A stretch of 6,193 nt of DNA from an uncultured Rhodospirillales bacterium (GCA_903932545.1 CAIZGT010000091.1:1-6193); one strand, 5' to 3'; counted from the first letter of the stretch, positions 1 through 6,193 are shown. Translations and numbers: made by a program. The notes: generated from the letters alone by a model not told the origin.

Positions 1-252
1 AGACGATAACGGTCCCATTTTATAATCGATCACAACTCCACTAGACCCGCCCGAGAGCAACTCATTCCACTGAGCACTGGGGAACGTCCCGGTGCAGGTA
101 TAACCTCCAGGAAGTTGAGACTGCAGCGTAGCAGTGGCGATAAAATTCCCAGGGGCGCTGCTGGCTCAATCGTATGCGTGCGCTTGACCAAAGGTGGTAG
201 CGGCAATCAGCGCGCCAGCAACAGCATGAGCGATTGGCTTTAAGAACTTCAT
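1..252 (-). pseudogene. Secreted protein of unknown function, interrupted by an in-frame TGA (partial at window edge)
   Basis: Reading from the ATG at 252, codons 1-28 encode a typical Sec signal peptide: a basic start (MKFLKP), a hydrophobic stretch rich in Ala, Val, Leu and Ile (about residues 7-21), and an AHA cleavage site at 24-26. Codon 29 is TGA (168-166). The same frame then stays open for 55 more codons to the window edge. That part reads like the start of a small exported domain: polar, rich in Gly, Ser and Thr, with one Cys at codon 53 and one Trp at codon 62. A well-placed ribosome binding site and a possible promoter precede the ATG. I recognise no family. GC content is lower than in the neighbours, about 52% over positions 1-120. 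The simplest reading is a gene recently broken by a nonsense mutation; a sequencing error is the main alternative. A real 28-residue peptide is less likely because the downstream frame looks coding. Confidence 0.6.
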
Positions 253-258
253 CTGGTT

Positions 259-265
259 TCACCTC
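259..265 (-). promoter_or_regulatory. Ribosome binding site of the signal-peptide ORF
   Basis: The minus strand reads GAGGTGA, ending 6 bases before the ATG at 252. This Shine-Dalgarno match fixes the start of the signal-peptide frame. It argues against the overlapping minus-strand frame that runs from 301 to 62, which has neither a site like this nor a recognisable protein. Confidence 0.6.
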
Positions 266-276
266 GATTTTCGTCA

Positions 277-305
277 ATTCTACAGATTTAGCGCCCCTCA
301 ATCAA
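277..305 (-). promoter_or_regulatory. Possible sigma-70 promoter for the signal-peptide ORF
   Basis: On the minus strand TTGATT (305-300) and TAGAAT (282-277) are separated by exactly 17 bases, matching the -35 and -10 consensus at 4 of 6 and 5 of 6 positions. Transcription would start near 270 and leave an untranslated leader of about 18 bases that contains the ribosome binding site. The -35 element lies in the last codons of the ligase gene. No hairpin terminator is visible between the ligase stop and this ORF, so read-through from the ligase operon is also possible. This is a motif match only. Confidence 0.4.
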
Positions 306-1862
306 CGATATCAGTGTCTCTAATTGATCCGCCTCAACAGCTGGCTTGTCAGTGCGTATCCGACTGATGCGGGGAAATCGCAATGCAACCCCTGATTTGT
401 GGCGAGGCGAGCGTTGGACGGCGTCAAACGCCACCTCCACCACCATCGATTTAGCCACCTCACGCACCGGCCCAAAACGCGCCGTGGTGTTGTTGCGGAC
501 AAATTTGTCCAACATCACCAATTCCTCATCGGTGAAGCCAAAATACGCCTTGCCCACCGGCAGCAGTTCCGCCCCGCGCCAGAGCCCGAATGTGAAATCG
601 GAATAGAAGCTGCTGCGCTTGCCGTGGCCGCGCTGGGCATACATCAACACGGCGTCGATATTCAGCGGATCACGCTTCCATTTCCACCATTGGCCTTTCG
701 GGCGGCCCGGTACATAGGCGCCATCGCCGCGCTTGAGCATCAGCCCCTCAATCGAAGCGGCGCGGGCCGAGAACCGCAATTGCGCCAGTTCATCAAGGCT
801 GCTGAAGGCAATTTGCGCCGAGAGGTCCATTCGCGCTGGCGCAGATGCGGCAAACCATCTCTCCAGCCGCGCGCGACGGGTATCAAATGGCAACGGGCGG
901 ATATCCTCAGCGCCTTCGAACAACATATCGTAAAGCCGTACCTGCACGGGATAATCCCGCTGCATTTTCGGCGTCACGGTTTTGCGATTCAACCGTTGTT
1001 GCAAATCGCTGAACGGTGCCACCGCACCGTCGCGCACCACCAGCAACTCCCCATCCAGCACCGCGTGGCAGTTCATCGCAGCAAGAATTTCGGGGAAAGT
1101 GGCCGAGATATCCTCCGCCCCCCGCGAATACAGCGCGCGTCCGCCCGGTGTTGAGACGAGTTGCACGCGAATCCCATCCCATTTCCATTCAGCCCGATAA
1201 TCGGCGGTGTTCATCCGCGTCAAATCGGCATCCTCAATCGGGTTCGCCAGCATCGGCGCGCGGAACACCGGCGCGTCCAGCGGATCAGGCTTCGGCCCCC
1301 TTCCCTCAATCCAGGCGAACAATCCGGCATAAGGCGGGGTCAAGCCGTGCCAAACCTCCTCGATATCATCGGGCGATATCGCACTGCCAAGCTCAGCGAG
1401 CGCGGTTTTCGCCAGCCGCCCGGACGCCCCCACCCGCATCCCGCCGGTGATCAGTTTGAGCAGCGCCAGTCGCACCGATGCGTCTGACGCATCAAGCCAA
1501 CCCGCCACAATATAAGGCAGATCGGCTTTCGGCGCGGTGGCGAGCGTATCCACAACTTCTGACAGCAAGGGCGGCGCTGCGTTGGACGGCTTCTCCGGCC
1601 AGATCAGCGCCACGGTTTCCGCCAGATCGCCCACATAATCATACGAGAGTTCGAACAGCACCGGATCCGTGCGCGTGGCCGCCAACTCCCGAATCAACCC
1701 CGCCTTGGCCGTGGGAAATTTCAACGCGCCGGTGATCGCCGCCAGCGCCAAGCCGCGATCCGGATCAGGCGCGGTGTCGAAATAACGCCGCAACAGGGCG
1801 ATCTTGGTCAGGCGTCCAGGGGTGAACACCAGACGCTCCAAAAGGTTGGCGAACAGGATCAC
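288..1862 (-). CDS. ATP-dependent DNA ligase of the ligase-associated repair cluster (PP_1105-like)
   Basis: This 524-residue protein seals nicks in duplex DNA through a ligase-AMP intermediate. Residues 1 to about 200 form the helical N-terminal DNA-binding region. The nucleotidyltransferase core carries motif I with KWDG and the nucleophile Lys227, an SRG element (246-248), LDGEL (269-273), the RLYD segment (309-312), EGLMLK (372-377) and motif V WKWKR (393-397). The OB-fold domain follows and ends with RFPRISRIR (495-503), the motif VI region. All catalytic motifs look intact. The start is taken as GTG at 1862, which overlaps the exonuclease stop as GTGA behind a strong purine-rich site. 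A longer frame opening at 1967 is only exonuclease-overlapping sequence. The gene is translationally coupled to the exonuclease. Chromosomal replication in bacteria uses an NAD-dependent ligase, so this is probably a repair enzyme. Family assignment is from recognised motifs and context. Confidence 0.95.
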   Translation of the reverse strand: MILFANLLERLVFTPGRLTKIALLRRYFDTAPDPDRGLALAAITGALKFPTAKAGLIRELAATRTDPVLFELSYDYVGDLAETVALIWPEKPSNAAPPLLSEVVDTLATAPKADLPYIVAGWLDASDASVRLALLKLITGGMRVGASGRLAKTALAELGSAISPDDIEEVWHGLTPPYAGLFAWIEGRGPKPDPLDAPVFRAPMLANPIEDADLTRMNTADYRAEWKWDGIRVQLVSTPGGRALYSRGAEDISATFPEILAAMNCHAVLDGELLVVRDGAVAPFSDLQQRLNRKTVTPKMQRDYPVQVRLYDMLFEGAEDIRPLPFDTRRARLERWFAASAPARMDLSAQIAFSSLDELAQLRFSARAASIEGLMLKRGDGAYVPGRPKGQWWKWKRDPLNIDAVLMYAQRGHGKRSSFYSDFTFGLWRGAELLPVGKAYFGFTDEELVMLDKFVRNNTTARFGPVREVAKSMVVEVAFDAVQRSPRHKSGVALRFPRISRIRTDKPAVEADQLETLISLIEGR

Positions 1863-2872
1863 TCCTCCTCCCCCTCCCCATACCCCACCAACCGCAACGC
1901 CCGCCCCTTGATCCCGCGCAGCCCCGCAGCATGGATCAGCGCATCCTCCCGCCCATGCGTCACCCACACTTCGGGCGCTTGCACGTCATCAAGAGTGGCC
2001 AGCAATTCGTCCCAATCGGCATGATCCGAGATCACCAGCGGCAACTCAACCCCGCCCTGCTTCGCCCGCTGGCGCACCCGCATCCAGCCGGACGCCACAG
2101 CCACCACCGGCTCGGCCAGACGTCGCGCCCAGCGATCCGCCACCGCGGAGGGCGGGGCCAACACGATGCCGCCAATGAGTTCCGACTTCGCCGCGACCGT
2201 GGCAGGCCGCAGATCGCCGAGGCGCACCCCGTGTTGTTCATAAATCGTACACATCGGGGCCAATGCGCCGTGCATGTAGATCGGCGCGTCCCACCCAGCT
2301 TGGCGCAACAGCGAGATCAAACGCTGGGTTTTGCCAAGCGAATAGCAACCCACCACATGCGTCCGCTCCGGAAACAGCGCCACACTTGCGAGCAACCGCC
2401 GAATTTCAGCCAGCGGATCAGGGTGGCGGAACACCGGCAGCGCGAACGTGGCCTCGGTGACGAACACATCGCACTTAATCGGTTCAAACCCATCACATGT
2501 CGCATCCGGCACACGCTTGTAATCGCCACTGATCACCGCCCGCGCGCCCTGATACTCCAGGCAAATCTGCGCCGAACCCAGCACATGCCCTGCCGGATGC
2601 AGCGACACATCCACCTCCCCCACCCGCACACTCTCACCCCAGCCGAGCACCTGCGTCGAAGCAGGTGCCCCCGCCCCCATCCGGGCACTCATAATGTCGC
2701 GCGTCGGCGCGGTGCATAGAGCGTGCGCATGGCCGGGGCGGGCGTGGTCGGAATGGCCATGCGTGATGAGCGCGCGATCCACCCCGCGCAACGGGTCGAT
2801 GAAAAATCCGCCCGGGTCGCAGAACAGCCCCTGCGGCAACAATTTCAGCCAAGTTTGCGGATGCGGGGCCAT
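1859..2872 (-). CDS. Ligase-associated exonuclease, metallo-beta-lactamase / beta-CASP-like fold
   Basis: This 337-residue protein belongs to the metal-dependent nuclease family found beside bacterial ATP-dependent ligases and related to SNM1/CPSF-type nucleases. The two-metal signature is visible: HGHSDH at 38-43 (His38, His40, Asp42, His43), His96 in AGHVLGS, Asp117 in SGDYK, and candidate late histidines His284 (SDHAD) and His306 (THGRE). Glu140 in VTEATF fits the first beta-CASP-type acidic residue. The likely role is trimming DNA ends or flaps before the downstream ligase seals them. The start at 2872 gives an N-terminus (WLKLLPQGLFCDPGG) that fits the family. An upstream in-frame ATG at 2902 has a purine-rich GGAAAGG before it and would add 10 residues, overlapping the helicase head-on; I consider it less likely. 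No Shine-Dalgarno precedes 2872, so the transcript may be leaderless. No signal peptide is seen, which suggests a cytoplasmic protein. Confidence 0.93.
   Translation of the reverse strand: MAPHPQTWLKLLPQGLFCDPGGFFIDPLRGVDRALITHGHSDHARPGHAHALCTAPTRDIMSARMGAGAPASTQVLGWGESVRVGEVDVSLHPAGHVLGSAQICLEYQGARAVISGDYKRVPDATCDGFEPIKCDVFVTEATFALPVFRHPDPLAEIRRLLASVALFPERTHVVGCYSLGKTQRLISLLRQAGWDAPIYMHGALAPMCTIYEQHGVRLGDLRPATVAAKSELIGGIVLAPPSAVADRWARRLAEPVVAVASGWMRVRQRAKQGGVELPLVISDHADWDELLATLDDVQAPEVWVTHGREDALIHAAGLRGIKGRALRLVGYGEGEEE
1863..1879 (-). promoter_or_regulatory. Polypurine Shine-Dalgarno run deciding the ligase GTG start
   Basis: The minus strand has an unbroken run of G and A immediately before the GTG at 1862, containing GGAGG (1871-1867) four bases upstream of the start. 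The same bases encode the acidic GEGEEE tail of the exonuclease. The run explains both the choice of GTG over upstream starts and the likely coupling of the two genes. Confidence 0.6.
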
Positions 2873-2889
2873 GCATCTAGATATAAGGC
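2873..2889. promoter_or_regulatory. 17-base divergent start region with back-to-back -10-like elements
   Basis: Only 17 bases separate the ATG of the exonuclease (2872, minus) from the ATG of the helicase (2890, plus), and the gap is AT-rich in otherwise GC-rich DNA. On the plus strand TAGATA (2878-2883) lies 17 bases after TTGCGG (2855-2860) and would place transcription start at about the helicase ATG. On the minus strand TATATC (2885-2880) would likewise place it at about the exonuclease ATG. The -10 matches are partial and no convincing minus-strand -35 is seen. Neither gene has a clear Shine-Dalgarno; AAGG at 2885-2888 is too close to the helicase ATG. Two leaderless mRNAs are therefore possible. 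A 7-base inverted repeat, GCCATGC (2868-2874) and GCATGGC (2888-2894), brackets the gap, partly because each start codon is followed by an Ala codon. Confidence 0.45.
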
Positions 2890-5283
2890 ATGGCAGGAAC
2901 ATTTCCAGAACCTTTCCGCATCTGGTTCGCCGCACGGGGCTGGAAGCCGCGCGCGCATCAGCTCGCGGTGCTGGAAGCGGCGCAAGCTGGTGAGAGCGTA
3001 TTGCTCATCGCCCCCACCGGTGGCGGCAAAACCTTGGGCGGGTTTCTGCCCTCGCTGATCGAGTTGCACGCGCAACCGCATGAGGGTCTGCACACGCTCT
3101 ACCTCTCCCCCCTCAAAGCCCTCGCCGCCGATGTGGCGCGCAATCTTACCGCACCCATCGAGGGCATGAACCTTGCCATCACAATACAAACCCGCTCAGG
3201 TGACACCAAGCAGGAAGCACGGCGGCGGCAATCCACCAGCCCGCCCAACATCCTGCTCACCACGCCGGAATCGCTCGCCGTAATGCTGTCGCAGCCGAGC
3301 GAGGTGTTCACCAGCCTCAAGCGCGTGGTGATCGATGAGGTGCATGCCCTCGCCGGCACCAAGCGCGGTGATCAACTGGCACTCTGCCTCGCACGGCTGA
3401 CGGTGCTGTCGCCAGGGCTGCAATTTATCGGATTATCGGCCACCATCGCCCACCCCGAGGCAATCCGGCGCTACGTCTCCCGCCACGCCCGCATTATCAC
3501 CGGCAGCGGCGACACCGCGCCGGATATCGGCCTCATTCTTCCCAATGGCCGCCTGCCCTGGTCCGGCCATATGGGGCTGAACTCCGCTCCGGATATTCTA
3601 CTGCGCATCGCCGCCGCGCGTATGACCATCGTGTTCGTCAACACGCGCGCACAGGCCGAGTTGATGTTTCAAGAACTCTGGAAGCTCAACGAAGATACGC
3701 TGCCAATTGCTATCCATCACGGCAGCTTAGAGATGGAACAGCGCCTTCGCGTCGAAGCCGCGATGGCGGCGGGGAAGCTCCGCGCAGTCGTCGCCACCTC
3801 CTCGCTGGATCTCGGCATCGATTGGGGCGAGGTGGATCAGGTGATCCAAGTCGGCGCACCGAAAGGCATTTCCCGCCTGCTGCAACGCGTCGGCCGCGCC
3901 AATCACCGGATGGATGAGGCCAGCGTTGCACTGCTGGTGCCCGCCAACCGCTTCGAGGTGCTGGAATGCGAGGCCGCCATCAGCGGTGTCGCCGCCGGTG
4001 AACTCGATGGCGACCCGCCAAGGCCGGGCGGGCTCGACGTATTGGCCCAACACATCCTCGGCTGTGCCTGTGCGGCCGCGTTTCAGCCCGATGCGCTCTA
4101 TCAAGAGATCATACTCGCCGCTCCATACGCCGATCTGTCCCGCGACGATTTCAACGCTACCCTAGATTACGTCGAAACCGGCGGCTACGCACTCGCCGGG
4201 TATGAGCAATATCGCAAGCTCTTTCGAGACTCTGAGGGCTACGTGCATGTTCGCTCGGAGCCAATCCGCCGCCTGCACCGAATGAATATCGGCACCATCG
4301 TCGAGGCTCCAGTGCTGAAAGTCCGCTACGCCGGGCGCATCGGCGGCACGCTGGGAGAAATTGAGGCATATTTCGTCAACATGCTCACCCCCGGCGACAG
4401 CTTCATATTCGCCGGGCGATTGCTCAGCTTCCACCGCATGCGCGAAAACACTGTCGAAGTGGTCGATGGCGGCACCGGCGAGCCGAAAGTCCCCGCCTAT
4501 ATGGGCGGCCGCATGCCCATGACGACCAACCTCGCCTCCCGTGTCCGCGCAATGTTGCATGATCCCACCGCCTGGGCCGCGTTCCCCGAACCCGTCCGCG
4601 AATGGCTGGCAATGCAGAATTTGCGCTCGGAAATGCCAGGACCGGATGATCTGCTGGTCGAAACCTTTCCGCGCGGTAATCGCTGGTATCTGGTGGCGTA
4701 TTGCTTCGAGGGTCGCCAAGCCCATCAGACGCTTGGCCTGCTGATCACCAAGCGCATGGAGCGCTTCGGCATGAAGCCGCTCGGCTTCGTCGCCACCGAT
4801 TACGTGATGGCGGTGTGGTCGGCGGAAGAGCCTAAGGATGTGGCCCGACTCTTTGAGCAGGATATGCTCGGCGATGATCTTGAGGCCTGGATGGATGAAA
4901 GCTCGATGCTCAAACGCACGTTTCGCAATGTCGCGGTGATTGCGGGCCTCATTCCCCGGCATTATCCGGGGATGGACAAAAACCGGCGGCAGGTCACGGT
5001 GAATTCCGATCTTATCTACAACGTGCTCCGCCGCCATCAGCCCCACCACATCCTGCTGCGCGCCACGCGGGACGATGCACGCGGCGGCCTCACCGAGTTG
5101 GGCCGAATCGCCGACATGCTGGCTCGTATCGCCGGGCGTGTGCGCCATATCGTGCTGCCACGCGTCTCACCGCTGGCGGTGCCGGTGCTATTGGAGATCG
5201 GACGGGAATCGGTGCGCACACTGGAATCCGATGATGATTTGCTCGAAGAGGCGGCACTGGTGGCCGAGGCGAGCGTGCTATGA
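2890..5283 (+). CDS. Ligase-associated DEXH-box DNA helicase (Lhr-Core type)
   Basis: This 797-residue superfamily 2 helicase matches the Lhr-Core family, whose studied members are ATP-driven 3'-to-5' DNA translocases. Motifs in order: Gln24 in RAHQ (Q motif), Walker A APTGGGKT (41-48), TTPES (124-128), DEVH (149-152), SAT (183-185), IVFVNTRAQAE (247-257), motif V ATSSLDLGIDWGE (302-314) and motif VI QRVGRANHR (332-340). A winged-helix region should follow (about 380-470), then the Lhr-specific C-terminal domain (about 590-770). The length suits the ligase-associated core form; full-length Lhr is far longer, so this is neither truncated nor Lhr itself. It probably opens DNA for the neighbouring nucleases and ligase. 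The first Met gives the family-like start PEPFRIWFAARGW. It has no good Shine-Dalgarno. Codons 4-8 (ACA TTT CCA GAA CCT) are unusually AT-rich for this gene, as expected if they also preserve the LexA-type box. It overlaps pdeM by four bases. Confidence 0.95.
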   Translation: MAGTFPEPFRIWFAARGWKPRAHQLAVLEAAQAGESVLLIAPTGGGKTLGGFLPSLIELHAQPHEGLHTLYLSPLKALAADVARNLTAPIEGMNLAITIQTRSGDTKQEARRRQSTSPPNILLTTPESLAVMLSQPSEVFTSLKRVVIDEVHALAGTKRGDQLALCLARLTVLSPGLQFIGLSATIAHPEAIRRYVSRHARIITGSGDTAPDIGLILPNGRLPWSGHMGLNSAPDILLRIAAARMTIVFVNTRAQAELMFQELWKLNEDTLPIAIHHGSLEMEQRLRVEAAMAAGKLRAVVATSSLDLGIDWGEVDQVIQVGAPKGISRLLQRVGRANHRMDEASVALLVPANRFEVLECEAAISGVAAGELDGDPPRPGGLDVLAQHILGCACAAAFQPDALYQEIILAAPYADLSRDDFNATLDYVETGGYALAGYEQYRKLFRDSEGYVHVRSEPIRRLHRMNIGTIVEAPVLKVRYAGRIGGTLGEIEAYFVNMLTPGDSFIFAGRLLSFHRMRENTVEVVDGGTGEPKVPAYMGGRMPMTTNLASRVRAMLHDPTAWAAFPEPVREWLAMQNLRSEMPGPDDLLVETFPRGNRWYLVAYCFEGRQAHQTLGLLITKRMERFGMKPLGFVATDYVMAVWSAEEPKDVARLFEQDMLGDDLEAWMDESSMLKRTFRNVAVIAGLIPRHYPGMDKNRRQVTVNSDLIYNVLRRHQPHHILLRATRDDARGGLTELGRIADMLARIAGRVRHIVLPRVSPLAVPVLLEIGRESVRTLESDDDLLEEAALVAEASVL
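2897..2911 (-). promoter_or_regulatory. Candidate LexA (SOS) box, GTTC-N7-GTTC
   Basis: The minus strand reads GTTCTGGAAATGTTC, a perfect match to the direct-repeat LexA operator GTTC-N7-GTTC known from Alphaproteobacteria. It lies 25-39 bases upstream of the exonuclease ATG, where it would cover the -35 region of that promoter, and inside codons 3-8 of the helicase, where it could block early elongation or cover the start of a leaderless transcript. By simple base counting, an 8-base match on either strand within a chosen 60-base stretch has a chance of about 0.002. LexA binding itself is inferred. Confidence 0.6.
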
Positions 5284-5990
5284 CCGCCGCAGCACCCATC
5301 CATCTCGCTGGCGAACGCCTGATGCTCGATCCGGCGGGCGCGCTGGTGTGGCCCGCCCAGCGCATGCTGATCGTCTCCGATCTGCACCTCGAAAAATCCA
5401 CCTCCCTCGCCGCGCGCGGCTGCCTGTTGCCGCCGTTCGACACGCGCGAGACGCTTGATCTGCTGGCCAGTTTCATCCGCCGCTACGGCCCGAAAACCAT
5501 CGTAGCCCTCGGCGATTCGTTCCACGACCCGCGCGGCTCGAACCGCCTCAGTGAGCCCGATCGCGCAAGATTGGCGGCGATGGCAGGGGCGTGCCGCTTC
5601 GTCTGGGTACTCGGCAATCATGACAACACGCCCCCCGTCGATCTGCCCGGCAAAGCAACCGAGGCGTTTGAACTCGGCAAGCTCACCTTCCGCCATCAGG
5701 CGCAACCGGGCCGCGTCACCGGCGAGATCAGCGGGCATTTTCACCCGAAAGCCACGGTTGCTGTGCGCGGCACGTCGATCAGCCGCGCCTGCTTTGTCGC
5801 CGATGGCTATCGGCTGATGCTGCCCGCACTCGGTGCCTTTACCGGCGGGCTCGATATCGGTGACGTGGCGATCGCGGAATTGTTTCCACGCGGCGGGCGC
5901 GCGTTTTTGCTGGGGCGCGAGCGGGTATACGCCTTCCCGTTCGCTGCCTCCCGCCCATCTACAAGGCAGAAAGCAACTTTGCCGCTCTAG
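5280..5990 (+). CDS. pdeM: Ligase-associated metallophosphoesterase/endonuclease PdeM
   Basis: This 236-residue calcineurin-like phosphoesterase is the MPE member of the ligase-associated repair cluster; studied relatives are Mn-dependent phosphodiesterases/DNA nucleases. The dinuclear metal site is complete: DLH (Asp34, His36), GDSFHD (Asp79 and Asp83, with His82), GNHD (Asn113, His114), His139 in FRH, and GHFHP (His153, His155). The ATG lies inside the helicase stop region (ATGA, four-base overlap). Only a weak GAGG, more than ten bases upstream, could serve as ribosome binding site, so translation probably depends on coupling to the helicase. The last 15 or so residues are polar, without a recognisable motif, and probably disordered. 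No signal peptide or membrane segment is seen. It likely cuts or trims DNA intermediates exposed by the helicase; the in vivo substrate is not evident from sequence. Confidence 0.94.
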   Translation: MTAAAPIHLAGERLMLDPAGALVWPAQRMLIVSDLHLEKSTSLAARGCLLPPFDTRETLDLLASFIRRYGPKTIVALGDSFHDPRGSNRLSEPDRARLAAMAGACRFVWVLGNHDNTPPVDLPGKATEAFELGKLTFRHQAQPGRVTGEISGHFHPKATVAVRGTSISRACFVADGYRLMLPALGAFTGGLDIGDVAIAELFPRGGRAFLLGRERVYAFPFAASRPSTRQKATLPL

Positions 5991-6011
5991 CCGCGCATCC
6001 GATGCCCGCGG
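5991..6011 (+). other. GC-rich hairpin just after the pdeM stop
   Basis: The stretch CCGC-GCAT-CCG-ATGC-CC-GCGG can fold into an eight-pair stem with a three-base loop and a two-base bulge, starting directly after the pdeM TAG. No run of T follows, so it does not look like a standard intrinsic terminator. It could slow read-through or protect the mRNA 3' end, leaving photolyase partly co-transcribed. It could also be chance in GC-rich DNA. Confidence 0.3.
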
Positions 6012-6050
6012 AGTTGCGTAACTTTCCCGAGACAAGGATTTCACACGCTG

Positions 6051-6193
6051 ATGACACAGCCGCCCACCCTGCTCTGGTTCCGCCGCGATCTGCGCCTTGC
6101 CGACCAAGCGGCATTGGCAGCGGCGTTGAGCCATGATGCGCCGGTGATCCCGGTGTTCATCCTCGATGAAACCACGCCGGGCAAATGGGCACC
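6051..6193 (+). CDS. phrB: Deoxyribodipyrimidine photolyase, N-terminal fragment (cut by window end)
   Basis: The visible 47 codons begin with TLLWFRRDLRLAD at residues 6-18, the hallmark start of the photolyase/cryptochrome alpha/beta domain, followed by a second strand VIPVFILDE (32-40). Full-length members are usually 450-500 residues and use FAD and blue light to split cyclobutane pyrimidine dimers. The FAD-binding domain is outside the window, so a cryptochrome cannot be excluded. The ATG at 6051 has AAGGA (6034-6038) upstream, with a rather long 12-base spacing. It follows pdeM by 60 bases on the same strand with no clear terminator and no convincing promoter, so it may be the third gene of the helicase operon or be transcribed separately. 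Its position makes the region a wider DNA-repair island. Confidence 0.88.
   Translation, partial: MTQPPTLLWFRRDLRLADQAALAAALSHDAPVIPVFILDETTPGKWA

Noticed and set aside
62..301. Minus-strand 79-residue frame at the left end
   Set aside because: It overlaps the ligase end and lacks a ribosome binding site, and its translation is rich in Cys, Trp and Arg like a shadow frame. The frame starting at 252 has a signal peptide and a good ribosome binding site.
399..1154. 251-residue plus-strand open frame opposite the ligase
   Set aside because: It is a long antisense frame typical of GC-rich coding DNA, with His/Arg/Gln-rich low-information translation and no recognisable domain, opposite a gene with complete motifs.
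1863..1967. N-terminal extension of the ligase to an ATG at 1967
   Set aside because: The extra 35 residues (Gly/Ala/Cys-rich, ending in a Gly run) lie wholly within the exonuclease gene. GTG at 1862 has a strong Shine-Dalgarno and gives a family-like N-terminus.
1931..2719. 262-residue plus-strand open frame opposite the exonuclease
   Set aside because: The composition is extreme in His, Arg and Pro, no motif is visible, and the opposite strand encodes an intact metallo-beta-lactamase-fold enzyme.
2873..2935. Extension of the exonuclease start to 2935 or 2902
   Set aside because: These starts would run head-on into helicase codons and add residues unlike the family start. The 2902 ATG has a purine-rich stretch before it, so it is kept as a minor alternative in the gene entry.
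4162..5148. 328-residue minus-strand open frame opposite the helicase C-terminal half
   Set aside because: It is an antisense shadow of the helicase, with no motif or supporting start signal.
5991..6050. Intrinsic terminator or sigma-70 promoter between pdeM and photolyase
   Set aside because: The hairpin lacks a T-run, and no -35/-10 pair with proper spacing could be found in this gap.
5037..6134. 365-residue minus-strand open frame across helicase end, pdeM and photolyase start
   Set aside because: It spans three well-supported plus-strand genes and has no recognisable domain; it stays open because of GC-rich codon bias.

Overview
The window is high-GC coding DNA (about 63% in a row I counted) with tightly packed genes. 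It looks chromosomal and alphaproteobacterial. The strongest support is a GTTC-N7-GTTC element, the alphaproteobacterial form of the LexA box, between the two divergent transcription units. An Acetobacteraceae-like origin is possible, but I cannot establish it from the sequence. TGA acts as a normal stop here: two genes end in TGA inside ATGA/GTGA overlaps.

Layout: positions 1-252 (minus strand) hold the start of a secreted-protein gene. It has a good ribosome binding site, a plausible promoter and a clear signal peptide, but an in-frame TGA falls two codons after the predicted cleavage site, and the same frame then stays open to the window edge. Positions 288-2872 (minus strand) hold a two-gene operon, a metallo-beta-lactamase-fold exonuclease followed by an ATP-dependent DNA ligase, joined by a 4-base GTGA overlap. 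Positions 2890-5990 (plus strand) hold a second two-gene operon, an Lhr-Core-type DEXH helicase followed by a calcineurin-like phosphoesterase (PdeM), joined by a 4-base ATGA overlap. A DNA photolyase gene begins at 6051 on the plus strand and is cut by the window end.

The four central genes are the known bacterial LHR-MPE-LIG-EXO ('ligase-associated') DNA repair cluster: a 3'-to-5' helicase, a Mn-dependent phosphoesterase/nuclease, an exonuclease and a ligase, which together could open, process and seal damaged DNA. Here they form two divergent arms whose start codons are only 17 bases apart. The gap is AT-rich, with -10-like sequences on both strands placed so that both mRNAs could be leaderless. 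The LexA-type box sits just beside it, inside helicase codons 3-8 and 25-39 bases upstream of the exonuclease start. My main inference is that this switch puts at least the exonuclease-ligase arm, and perhaps both arms, under SOS control, with photolyase as a neighbouring light-dependent repair function. I found no mobile element, CRISPR array or RNA gene.
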